Origin: Valencia hispanica
Taxonomy: Eukaryota > Chordata > Actinopteri > Cyprinodontiformes > Valenciidae
NCBI GenBank assembly: GCA_963556495.2
Contig: OY747700.1
Coordinates: 3,708,501-3,772,500 of the forward strand
DNA: 64,000 nt
Reading direction: 5' to 3'
Position 1 is the stretch's first letter, and the number at the start of each line of letters is the position of its first letter. The notes below the pieces were generated by a model. The model did no database searches and was not told the origin of the DNA. It was given only the letters and a program-made list of their open reading frames with translations. Shown here piece after piece: positions 1 to 11,010 of the stretch. A program made the translations under genes and the position numbers.

Positions 1-510
1 TTATTTCTATATTTTCCTTGTTGATGTATAATTTTCTTTTATGCTATTATTTGATTTTACTAACACTTTTTATTCACATTTATCATCACGGTATATTTTG
101 CATTTTCTGTGCTTTATTTTACACTTGTTTGTACAAGTGGGAAAACGTGGAATGTATAAAATTTAATAATATATATATATATTTGGTGGAAAAAGTGGGA
201 AAAAAAACTTCACTCAGACCAATAGAAATAATCTGCTTCAGTGAGAAAGACTCAGGTTTTATATCAGCAACCGGACCCAGAGGTTTTCCAGTTGGCCTCT
301 TTAATTGTTATTGAATGAGACTGTATTGGGAGTTTAATGTGTTCATCTCAATAATCAATGAGCTAAATATTGTATCTACATGCAAAGCTGTGCCGCTTGT
401 ATTTTCATAAGCCTGTGATCATTTATCAGTTTATTATATTGTCTACATATGTCTAAACAGATCCGAGGGTGTGTGTTTTTCAGTATTCTGCTCTGATTTG
501 TTGTGTTCAG

Positions 511-3303
511 ATGCAGTTCTGCAACTATCTGTTGGTCTTCTGCCTGCTGTCCATCGCTGTCCTGCACTGCAGCGTCCAAGGAGTCCAACAGCACCCCGCC
601 CAGGTCAGAACACATAAACACACACACGGACATTTTTAGGACAGGAACCAGAACAATGTCCCAAACACCAATAGTGTTTGTCTCAAGTAGCGTTGCTCCT
701 AGGTATTTCAGCTTCCCACGCTGCATTTTATTTATAATATTTTACATATGCTCTACAAATCTCCAAATATGCAGAGATCTACTGTACTAAAGATAGCAGA
801 AATCAAGGCCTTTGAAGGATTATTTCACCCAATAATATAAACAAGTTTTGGGAGGTCTACAAGGAATCCTGCAAAAAAAGTATTTAATGTTAAAATTATA
901 TACTCTCTTTTTAATCTGTACCCAAAGTTATTTCATTTTTATGTCTTTTAAAATTAGAGGTCTTTCCAGAAGAGGTGCATCGTTTCATTGATGCAGAAAC
1001 GTAATGAAAAGGTTCAAATAAGAACAAAAGGCAGAAACGTCCTCATAATACAGGTTTGTCATACAAACAATATTCCTGACAGAAAAATAGAACTAAGAAA
1101 TGCCGTTCTTGAACAAACATGCCTTCATTGTGCACCTTGTCTCTACAATGTATGATATGTTTTGCTAATTGTGTTCAAAATATGGAAACGTCTTCATAAT
1201 CCATAAATGTCCTCACAAAGCAGCTGGTCCCCATTAAGCACATGTTTTCATGAAGCGAATATGGTCCGGGTTCTCAGAATTCAACAAGTGAAATTAATTC
1301 AAATAGATTCTCAAATATACCCTTGAAGACTTTGTCGTCGAGGATGTCCCCTTTACCTTAAAACCCTGGTCAGCTTCTCCCATCCCCCAGTGTTGTGACA
1401 TTCACTTCCGTGTTATTATATTTTCTTACTTATTCTCATTTTAAACAAATTTAAATGCATACATAAAGTATAAATGTTACGTTTGTTGTTTTTATTCTAA
1501 TGCTGTATCTCTATAATCTTGTATGCAGATTTTAAACCTTTTTAATATAGTATTTGTTAGGTTAAAAAAGTGGTTGTTGGCCTACAAAGAATCACACACA
1601 AGGGTCGGAGAGAATATGGAGCCAATAAGCTCTGCAGAGGTAGATGTGGATAATCAGTTCTGCAGAGGGAGACCAGGAAAATACTATAAGGAATGAGCCA
1701 ACCGTGTCTGTCTGTTCTCAGCCTCCCAGTGTCATAGTCTCTGGTCTCCAAGAGCATCCCCTCTGCAGTCTCTCTTTATTTAGTCACACTTCATTAACAT
1801 ATTAAAAGAACAGGATGTCATGCAAATGAGCATGTGACTGAAACCAAAATGACATTTAAAAAGTACATTAGAAAGACACCCTAAGAAAATAATAATCCAA
1901 CATTATTATTTTACCTAACAGTATTTGTTCCCTTTTGTACCGCTGTCATGCTGGACCATGGAACAGAACTGATCAGACAGAAGATCAGCAGATCGGTTCC
2001 TCCTGAGGGCCAAAACAAGCAGCTCCTCCCTCGCTGCTGATATCAGATGGTGTGAAGCAGCAGGAAGAGAAGCGCTAATCTGTTTTCTCTTTAGTCTGGA
2101 TGACACAAGATCTGCTGGAGTCCTTAGAGACAAGCAGATGGTCAGGAAGTCATCCGAGCCTCAATGTGAGGTCCAACCCACACAGAGATCAGGATAAGGG
2201 TTTTTTTCTTCCATTTCTTACGTTGTTAGGAGCTGCATGGTAAAGAGCAAATGCTCCATTCATCCATCCATCCATCCATTTTTAGCTAATCTGAAGTCCG
2301 GTCTCAGAGATAAAATGTTCAGAAGACCCTTCTCTCACCTGTAGGGTCTAAAGGTGTTCCCAGGCCAGAAAGGATATATAGTCCCTCCAGAAAGTTTTGC
2401 TTCTACCCTGGGTCGACTCCCAGTGAGTACACCTAACTGGCTCCAGAACCAGTGCTGTCAGTGAGCCCAGTTTTAGTAGTCCAGTGAGGAAGTGAAATTC
2501 CTTGTTCCTGAAGCCAGTTCCAGCAACGAGTGATTGATCCGCCATGATCTCCGACTCTGACTCTCCCTCAGTCCACATACAGTCAGGAACGTGTCAGAGG
2601 AAAGATTATTTGACTGTAATCAACTCCTCATTCCTCCAGTAATTAGTCATATCCCTGTAAGCTTGGTTTAGATTGTTGCAGGAAAATATTTCCTGTCATT
2701 GAGTCTCTTTCATTTTATTTTTCCGACATTAAAAAAGTTATTCAATATCAATTTCTTCATTTAAGTTACGTTTAAAAACCAAACACCTTCTCTGCTAGTT
2801 TAGAAAAAAGGTCTTCTCAAGCTGAACAGGAGAGTTTTATTTGGTTCTTTTAAAGATGCAAACTTGTCCTCGCCTTCCAGCACATAGACCGACCCGGGCT
2901 GAGGACCCTGGCCAATCTCCGGCGCCACCTGGGAGGGACGAAGTCCAGACAGGAGCTCACCGCGAAGCTTCTCCGAACAGACGACCTGATGATGCTGGAG
3001 AACGACGTGATCGAGCCCAAGAGGAAGAGGAGCTTCCCCGGAAACAACGCTCCACTGGACCGGCTGTCCATGAGCTCCATGGAGACCAGTAAGGGGAAGA
3101 AGAAGCAGAGGTAGGACTCACCTTTCTCATGTGAATTCAAGGCAGCCATCTTGCTCTGGAGAGCATGGAAATGTTGTTGCGTCGTTTTGTCTTGAACCTC
3201 GTATTTTGTTTCCAGTAAGGGGGTGGAATCGCCACGGCGACGCAACAATCCGCCTCCCGTCGACCGAGTCGGAATGAGTCGTCTACCTGTGACTCGAGGA
3301 TAG
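511..3303 (+). CDS. ostn: Osteocrin/musclin precursor, 3 coding exons, 136 aa
   Basis: Exons are 511-603, 2881-3110 and 3216-3303, all with GT-AG introns and matching phase (0, then 2). The product is a small secreted peptide hormone; the family binds the natriuretic peptide clearance receptor NPR-C and so raises local natriuretic peptide levels in bone and muscle (family knowledge). Seen here: a hydrophobic signal peptide (residues 1 to about 24), the family block [18 protein letters not shown], a basic cleavage site PKRKR just before SF, a first natriuretic-like motif (APLDRLS), and a second ([10 protein letters not shown]) before the stop. Human osteocrin is 133 aa, so the length fits. The start ATG follows an AG that looks like a splice acceptor, so a 5' UTR exon may lie upstream. 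The second motif has NNPPP where human has FGIP. Intron 1 carries a solo LTR and a Rex3 scrap. Confidence 0.9.
1555..1920. mobile_element. Solo LTR in ostn intron 1, 366 bp
   Basis: It starts TGTTAGG and ends CCTAACA, and is flanked on both sides by the same 5-bp sequence GTATT (1550-1554 and 1921-1925). This is the signature of an LTR retrotransposon reduced to one LTR by recombination. The coding orientation is not settled, and the family is not recognised. Confidence 0.75.
2255..2415 (-). mobile_element. Rex3 3' end fragment (RTE-type LINE)
   Basis: Read on the minus strand, the sequence ends a Rex3 reverse transcriptase ORF ([13 protein letters not shown]) and then reaches a GGAT repeat tail (2263-2280), which is typical of Rex3 3' ends. 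It is 5'-truncated and lies in ostn intron 1. Confidence 0.65.
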
Positions 3304-5378
3304 GATTTTACCCTTTCCACTGATAGGCTGATCTGTCTTGTCGCCCTCATCTGGACAGGTGAGGAACTGCACAGGACTCCATAAATAATAAATGTTAGCA
3401 GGGCTTATTTTAAAACACAGGAATGTCTCTTTATCTCTCTTCCCTGGGGTCACTACAGATGTCTGGAACAGCCAATTAGCTGCTGAGTCATGTCAATGAT
3501 TCGTCAACACACCTGGACACGCCTACCCCTAATAAAAAAAACGGTGCATTCAGGTGCAGCTCAGTCAATTCTGGACCAAAAACAGAAGTCTTAAAGAGAA
3601 ACAGACAAAAAGTTTAAATGGAAATGTATTTATGAAAATATTACATCATTTTAATGTATTTGAATGCAACTTCCTGTCCTCTGAAAAAGTTTAAACAGAA
3701 AACCTTGTAATTATGCAACTTAACTTCAAATCTGCTCTCATAGTTCAGTAAAACACAACAAAAGAATCCAAACTATTCTTTTTGTTCATGCAAAAAAGTT
3801 AAAAGAAACACTCAGATATTGAAATTAATGCTACAGCAGTGTCCATGCTGCTACAATGCTACAGCAGCAATCAGTGCAAATTTAAGCCTCAAAATGATTA
3901 TTATTCTTTTAAATAAAAGTACATAAACCTTAACCATTACTTGAACCATTACTAATAAAATGTGATTTATTTTTTCCACTGACCACAGGAGCTATTGATG
4001 GGTAAATAATGTGGTTTCCTATTCTGCAAAGCTAATTTTGTTGCATTAAAAAGAAAAAATATATATATTTTCATCACTTTTGGTGCAGCAACCTCTAACA
4101 AATTCAATTTGCAAATCATGATGTTAAGAAATAAATCCTAAAATGAACTGGCAATCAATCTTTTAAGATTTATTTCATACTAACATCAACTCTGATATTT
4201 ATTACCGTTAATTGCTCTAATAAATATAAATATTTGAATGCTGCTCTTGGATCAGTCTTTTGAGCTCCAACTGAATGCACCACCTCTTGCTCGCCCTGCT
4301 GGCATCTGACTGGAGGCTACTGCCGCCTCGACTCGAAACGTCCAACAAGACTTGAGATTTCTGCTCGTAGTTATTTTATTTTGCAGCAGGATGCGTTTCC
4401 ACTGCAGCACCAAAACAAACGGAGAGAAGCCGGTTCTGACTGCAAAGAAAAAACGTTCACCAGATGTTAGATGTGACTTCCCCAGAGTGGATCCAGATTG
4501 TCTCCTTTAAAAGAAACAACTCAATCTGGTGAAACTTTAAAGAAGAAATGAAAGCAACACAGTTCATGACTGACATTTATTGGGGGACAAACGATGACAA
4601 GTTAAAGTTTCATATAAATGAAAAAAAAAAGTAGATCAACATGTTAACCCCGTATTTTAAAGTTCTCCTCTACAGCTCGGCAAAACATCACTTTTTTTCT
4701 TTTCTTTTTTAGATCTTGTTAAACGTGGATTTTCCCCCTCTTTTTGTCACCAGTGGTCTTGCACATTTGGAATATAAAATAGTTATTTGTACCCGATTTG
4801 CTTTGCTCCTTTTTTGGCCTAAATGGTGCTCTGTACCTGGTGAGCATAATGTGCTATTTTAGGTTATAAATACATAGTATAAACCAGTTTCCAATTTTAC
4901 TGGAAGTCCCATTGAAAAGCCAGAACTGGAGTTTTTAAGCTTTAAATGAATTATATCTACATTAAAACTTAAAAATTTGACCATTTTGTTTAATAACTAA
5001 AACTCAAAAGCAAAACTCCAACTAATAATATAACTTTACATCCTATCGTCTGACTTCCTGTACAACAGCTCATTTATTTTAGTTGCTCCATACATTTCTT
5101 TCTGCCAGAATAAAGCAAAGTAACACGTAACAAGAGACATGATGACGAAGGTCTGCCTTGCTCTCACTGCACATCACTGGAGGTAAAATCAGTGGAAGGC
5201 TCCTTTAAATTGGTAAACTGCTTTAAGGTAAATTTATGTTTTTGTGGTGATGCGGTGGAAACGTCCTGCTCACTGACTGCTTCTGTTTCAATATGTTTTT
5301 CTCTGCTTGTGTTTAAATGCTTAATAAAGACAAAATGAAGCAAAGATTAATCTGTTTTGGTTATTTGTTAAAAACCCG
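3304..5378 (+). other. Probable ostn 3' UTR and intergenic DNA
   Basis: No gene or clear repeat is recognised here. The stretch is AT-rich. An AATAAA at 5323-5328, followed by a T/G-rich tract (about 5347-5370), could end a 2-kb ostn 3' UTR; nothing else marks the transcript end. Confidence 0.35.
5323..5328 (+). terminator. Candidate ostn polyadenylation signal
   Basis: AATAAA on the ostn strand with a T/G-rich stretch 20-40 bp downstream. It is the best-placed candidate before the L2 remnant begins. Confidence 0.35.
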
Positions 5379-5429
5379 TTGAAAGAAAACCAGAAGTCAA
5401 AGGTGACAGAGCAAACATGGGAGGACAGA

Positions 5430-6500
5430 GCGCCCCCTAGCCTGGACCTGGTCTCTTCTCTCAGGCCGCACTCAGTTCATCCCAGCTTTCCCCCGTCACC
5501 TCAGGTGTCCCCCAGGGCTCCGTCCTGGGGACCCTTATTCTTCATCACTTTCATCGTCCCCATTAGTGAGATTTTCTCTAAACTTAACATCCATTTCCAC
5601 ATGTTTGTAGATGACACCTGGTTCTACTTGCCCATCTGAAGTTAAATCCTAGTTCACTTTGAACTTTAAAACTGAAATTCTTCTCATTGACACTCAATCA
5701 CATGATCAAAAGTTGAGAAATTCTCCCTCACAATAAACGGAAATCGGATCTTTCAGCTTTTCTACTCCCAGACTTTGGACCTCCCATTCATCAGACATCC
5801 CTAATATTGACTCTCCTCCCCTCTTTAAATCCACTCAGAGCTCACCAGTTCAGGACAGTTTTTCCCTATTTCGTTACACTGTATTTCAACTGTCTGCTCC
5901 TATTTGTTGCTTTATTGATTCTGTTTTGTTTTTTAAAGAAACCTAGGGTGTCCAGAAAGGTGCTTACAATACAGCTAGATACTAATGATCAGGGCTGAAA
6001 TCTAGGTGTAGTAATGGACCCAGACCTGAACCTCCAGGGTCACATAAAGGTCAATAACAAGGTCAGCCTTCTATCACCTGAAGAACATTTCTAGGATTAA
6101 AGGACTGATTTTGCAACAGGACCTAGAAAAACTCATCCATGCGTTTATCTTTAGTCGGATTGATTACTGCAACAGCGTCCTCACAGGTCTGCCTAAAAAG
6201 TCAATCAGACAGCTGCAGCTGATCCAGAACACTGCTGCTCGTGTTCCTCACTAGAACCAGGAAAGTAGAGCACATCACCCCAGTTCTAAAGTCCTTACAC
6301 TGGCTCCCTGTAGCTCAGAGAATAGACTTCTAGATACGCCTACTAGTTTATAAATCATTGAATGGCTTAGCACCAAAATATGTTGAAGATCTACTGTTAC
6401 TATAGCATGCCAGAATAGCCATAACAGCCAGAATAAACCAGCCAGGATGCTGTTCTCCAGCAGGAGCTGAATCCAGGACGACCCCAGAGGAAAACACAAC
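5430..6500 (+). mobile_element. L2/Maui-like LINE remnant
   Basis: Broken reverse transcriptase pieces are visible: QVSPRAPSWGPLFF, a decayed SGVPQGSVLGPLLF motif at about 5,505, then VDDTWFYLP at about 5,610. The C-terminal block [21 protein letters not shown] lies at about 6,160-6,225. Several frameshifts and an internal rearrangement at about 5,650-6,000 show that it is dead. The same subfamily recurs at 21.6 kb on the other strand. Confidence 0.7.
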
Positions 6501-6663
6501 CGTGCCGCACTTTTCAGATTTTTATTTGAGAAATAAAGAAACCACTGAATTATTTCCCCCCCTTAAAACTTTAAATATTCTCAGCTTTGTTCATTGCATA
6601 AAATCTAGAAACACGTTAAAGTTTCTGGTTTCACGTCTACCAAAGTTTATAGAGCAGGATTTC

Positions 6664-6885
6664 TTTGGCGGCTCGATCGCCCAGTTGGTAGCGCTGGTGC
6701 CTTGCAACAAGACGGTCCTGGGTTCAAATCCCTGCCTCCGTCTGAATGAGCTGTGCATTTCTTCCATTGTCTAATGAAGGAACCTGGAGTACCTTGAGAT
6801 AATCCTGATAATAATGAGTCCAAAAACATGACCGTAAGGTTAACTGGTCTCCATATTGACCCTAGGTGTGTTTGTGTGTGAGCCG
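6664..6885 (+). repeat. tRNA-headed SINE-like repeat
   Basis: The head resembles a tRNA (box A-like CCAGTTGGTAGCGCTGG, box B-like GGGTTCAAATCCC). It is followed by the common fish tail around GTCCAAAAACATGACCGTAAGGTTAA. A longer relative lies at 46.6-47.0 kb in reverse. It is not a functional tRNA gene. Confidence 0.6.
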
Positions 6886-6947
6886 ACTCAGCATTTCTAA
6901 AGCTATCAGATGGAAACACAGACGGCTGCTGGCGTCATGATGGAGAG

Positions 6948-6953
6948 TTTATT
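6948..6953 (-). terminator. iws1 polyadenylation signal
   Basis: AATAAA on the minus strand, about 180 bp past the iws1 TAA stop. No AATAAA or ATTAAA is present between the two alternative terminal exons, so both exon versions would have to use this site. Confidence 0.6.
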
Positions 6954-7133
6954 GAATTTGTTCAGAAATGTTTACAGCAGATGATCACATTCTTTAAGAA
7001 GCCCTTCGAGAGGCAGAGCTGGACCTGAGGAGGGAGCGACTGAGAGTCGGTTCTGGAGAACCACGTTAAAACGAAACCACGAAGAAGAAATCCTAAAAAA
7101 ATAAAATAACAAAACATCAATAACAGAGTCGGA

Positions 7134-7259
7134 TTACAGCGGCATCCGGTTCCCTTCCACGCTGATCTTCACAGCGTGACCCGTCTTTGTCAGCCGCCGG
7201 ATGTCCGCAAATCTACGCATCTGTTTATCCACCCGGGTCAAACCCTTCTTCACGGGCCC
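7134..7259 (-). CDS. iws1: iws1 terminal exon, distal version (15b), human-like
   Basis: The acceptor CTGCAG precedes a phase-0 exon of 126 bp encoding 41 residues and TAA. It contains [14 protein letters not shown] and ends [14 protein letters not shown]. This is the closer match to the human C-terminus (LDKQMRKFTDIRKK). It joins exon 14 (8726-8837) in frame and is followed by the AATAAA at 6948-6953. Confidence 0.88.
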   Translation of the reverse strand, partial: GPVKKGLTRVDKQMRRFADIRRLTKTGHAVKISVEGNRMPL

Positions 7260-10200
7260 CTGCAGGAGGAAGACAGGAAGCACAGAGCTTACACTTCAAA
7301 ATAAGAGCACCACCGCAGCTCTGAACAAGGTTCCTACACAGTTTTCATCGAAGAGTTCCAGCCAGCCAGAACGTGGATGTAAATATTAAGCTATACATGG
7401 AAGACTGAAATTCCAGACTTGAAGCCTGTGTAGGAACCCTGTCTGCAGAGCGATGGATCTGTGGTTCAGAACCAGCAGAACCAGCAGCTTCATCCATTAG
7501 TTCAACCAGCTCGGGTCTAGTTGAAGCTCAAGCAGCAGACAGACCAGCCAACTCATCTCTGCAGGGACTCCGTTTAAGCGGCCCTGAAAGCCGATCCGGT
7601 TAGTTCTACAGTACCAGCCGCCGCGCTGCACACCATGCAGACAGACTTACTGCCCCCTGCAGGCGAGCAGCAGGAGCTACAGCGGCATCCTGTTGCCCTC
7701 TATGCTGATCTTCACGGCTCCCTGCGGCCGCCGCAGCTTCCTCTGCTCGGCCAAGCGCCGCTTGTGCTTCTCCAGCATACTGATGGCTTTCTTAGAGTCG
7801 CTCTACAGAGGACCAATCAGAGCTCAGCAGCAGACCTCACCTGAGTCGCACTGTCACAGACGGGCAGGTAAGGCGTCATCTCTGCTTCATGTGGGCTTTC
7901 CCTCAGTGACCCGGTTTATTTCACTTTATTCTGACTATATAATCTGCATGTATATCCATCTACACTTCATCAGTGGTGCCACAACGGAGCTTTCACACCA
8001 TCAGCCAGAATTCAGTTTTGATCATTTGAATCAAGTGTTATTTAAATTACATAAATTCTAAAACAAAAAAATGTCTATTATAAGAGATTAACTCATGAAA
8101 TATTGAGTTTTAGGTTTAACTTTTGCATAATTACAAAATTAGCAAAGAACAAATAAATACAATTGAAAAAAAGAGGAAAACTGAAACCTTGAATTAAAAT
8201 GAGTATCATAAAATAAAAACCAAAAATATTTGCAAATATGTAAACAACACATCAGCGAAAAAAGTAAATATATAAAATAAAATAAAATGTTTTAAAGAAG
8301 GAAAAAAAATTGGATTTTGCTATAATTTTATATTAATTTCTGCAGCTACAAAAATTACATTTTGGGTAAAAACTGACATTTCATAACATCTTTTTGGCTT
8401 TAAGAGGATTATGAAATTTGAACATTTTTGAGAAATTATTTTAATGTAGATCAAATTTCAACTTTAAAAGAATGAAGGTTTAACTTTCCAGCTGCACCTA
8501 AATGGAACATGAAGTTTTTAGTTTTACATATTAAATATAAAACTTTTTAGCCCGAATTTTTAAATAACATTTTAAACATCAAGTCCCTAAATTATTTATA
8601 TAGATGTTTTAATGCACAAATTAAATCTGTTCTTGTCTGCCTCATTTACTAAAACTTACATTTTAATTTTTAGGAACGCCATAAATTCAGAATGATCCAG
8701 ATAACCGTTTCAAACTGATTCTCACCCTGCTGGAGTCCCCCTCCACGTTCCATTTGGGTCGGACCACGTAGTCTTTGTTGGAGGGCATTGGTACACGGGC
8801 CCGGGCGCAGAACCCGGGGTCACCGGGTCGCAGAGCTCTGCAGGGAAGGGACAACTTCATCGATAAGGGTCACATCGACTTTCTCAGGCTTAGATAAACT
8901 TCATGATCTCGGATCTGATGGGGCGAATTGTCAGACAGCTAGCAGAAAATGTAAAAAAATTTATAAAACTACAAATTATATATACACTACCGTTCAAAAG
9001 TTTGGGGTCACCCAAACAATTTTGTGTTTTCCATGAAAAGTCACACTTATTCACCACCATACGTTGTGAAATGAATAGAAAATAGAGTCAAGACATTGAC
9101 AAGGTTAGAAATAATGATTTGTATTTGAAATAAGATTTTTTTTACATCAAACTTTGCTTTCGTCAAAGAATCCTCCATTTGCAGCAATTACAGCATTGCA
9201 GACCTTTGGCATTCTAGCTGTTAATTTGTTGAGGTAATCTGGAGAAATTGCACCCCACGCTTCTAGAAGCAGCTCCCACAATTTGGATTGGTTGGATGGG
9301 CACTTCTTGCGTACCATACGGTCAAGCTGCTCCCACAACAGCTCAATGGGGTTCAAATCTGGTGACTGCGCTGGCCACTCCATTACCGATAGAATACCAG
9401 CTGCCTGCTTCTTCTCTAAATAGTTCTTGCACAATTTGGAGGTGTGTTTTGGGTCATTGTCCTGTTGTAGGATGAAATTGGCTCCAATCAAGCGCTGTCC
9501 ACTGGGTATGGCATGGAGTTGCAAAATGGAGTGATAGCCTTCCTTATTCAGAATCCCTTTTACCCTGTACAAATCTCCCACCTTACCAGCACCAAAGCAA
9601 CCCCAGACCATCACATTACCTCCACCATGCTTAACAGATGGCGTCAGGCATTCTTCCAGCATCTTTTCAGTTGTTCTGCGTCTCACAAACGTTCTTCTTT
9701 GTGATCCAAACACCTCAAACTTGGATTCATCCGTCCACAACACTTTTTTCCAGTCTTCCTCTGTCCAATGTCTGTGTTCTTTTGCCCATCTTAATCTTTT
9801 TCTTTTATTGGCCAGTCTCAGATATGGCTTTTTCTTTGCCACTCTGCCCTGAAGCCCAGAATCCCGCAGCCGCCTCTTCACTGTAGATGTTGACACTGGT
9901 GTTTTGCGGGTACTATTTAATGAAGATGCCAGTTGGGGACCTGTGAGGCGTCTGTTTCTCAAACTAGAGACTCTAATGTACTTATCTTCTTGCTCAGTTG
10001 TGCAACGCGGCCTCCCACTTCTTTTTCTACTCTGGTTAGAGCCTGTTTGTGCTGTCCTCTGAAGGGAGTAGTACACACCGTTGTAGGAAATCTTCAATTT
10101 CTTAGCAATTTCTCGCATGGAATAGCCTTCATTTCTAAGAACAAGAATAGACTGTCGAGTTTCAGATGAAAGTTCTCTTTTTCTGGCCATTTTGAGCGTT

Positions 10201-10602
10201 TAATTGACCCCACAAATGTGATGCTCCAGAAACTCAATCTGCTCAAAGGAAGGTCAGTTTTGTAGCTTCTGTACCGAGCTAAACTGTTTTCAGATGTGTG
10301 AACATGATTGCACAAGGGTTTTCTAATCATCAATTAGCCTTCTGAGCCAATGAGCAAACACATTGTACCATTAGAACACTGGAGTGATAGTTGCTGGTAA
10401 TGGGCCTCTATACACCTATGTAGATATTGCACCAAAAACCACACATTTGCAGCTAGAATAGTCATTTACCACATTACCAATGTATAGAGTGTATTTCTTT
10501 AAAGTTAAGACTAGTTTAAAGTTATCTTCATTGAAAAGTACAGTGCTTTTCCTTCAAAAATAAGGACATTTCAATGTGACCCCAAACTTTTGAACGGTAG
10601 TG

Positions 10603-10633
<31 letters not shown>

Positions 10634-10973
10634 CGATATATTGCGATATTTTATTTCCTAATTTTGTATCGATATTCAAAAGCTAAGTATCTGTTTTTTG
10701 TTTTTTAGAATTTGAATGGTAACATTAATGATGACAGTAATTTTTGTAGTAAATATAAAAGTATAACTGGTAGTTTTGTGGCTGTTTTCACCTTCTTGGT
10801 TCCAGTGGATCGACTAGATCTAGTAATAAAACTGGATGTGTTAAAGTAATAAGTAAAAAGTAATAAATTCAGTTTTAAAAATCACAATATATTTTGTTAC
10901 TCATAGTATCGCAATATATCGTCTCCCCTGTGTTGCGATACATATCGTATCGCCAGATTTTTACCAAAACACA

Positions 10974-11010
<37 letters not shown>

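Noticed and set aside
1915..2133. Minus-strand 72-codon frame next to the solo LTR
   Set aside because: No family motif, and it overlaps repeat-derived intron sequence.
6664..6740. Possible tRNA gene
   Set aside because: Box A and B-like words are present, but the acceptor stem does not pair and the sequence continues into a SINE body. The same applies at 59,715 and 46,900.
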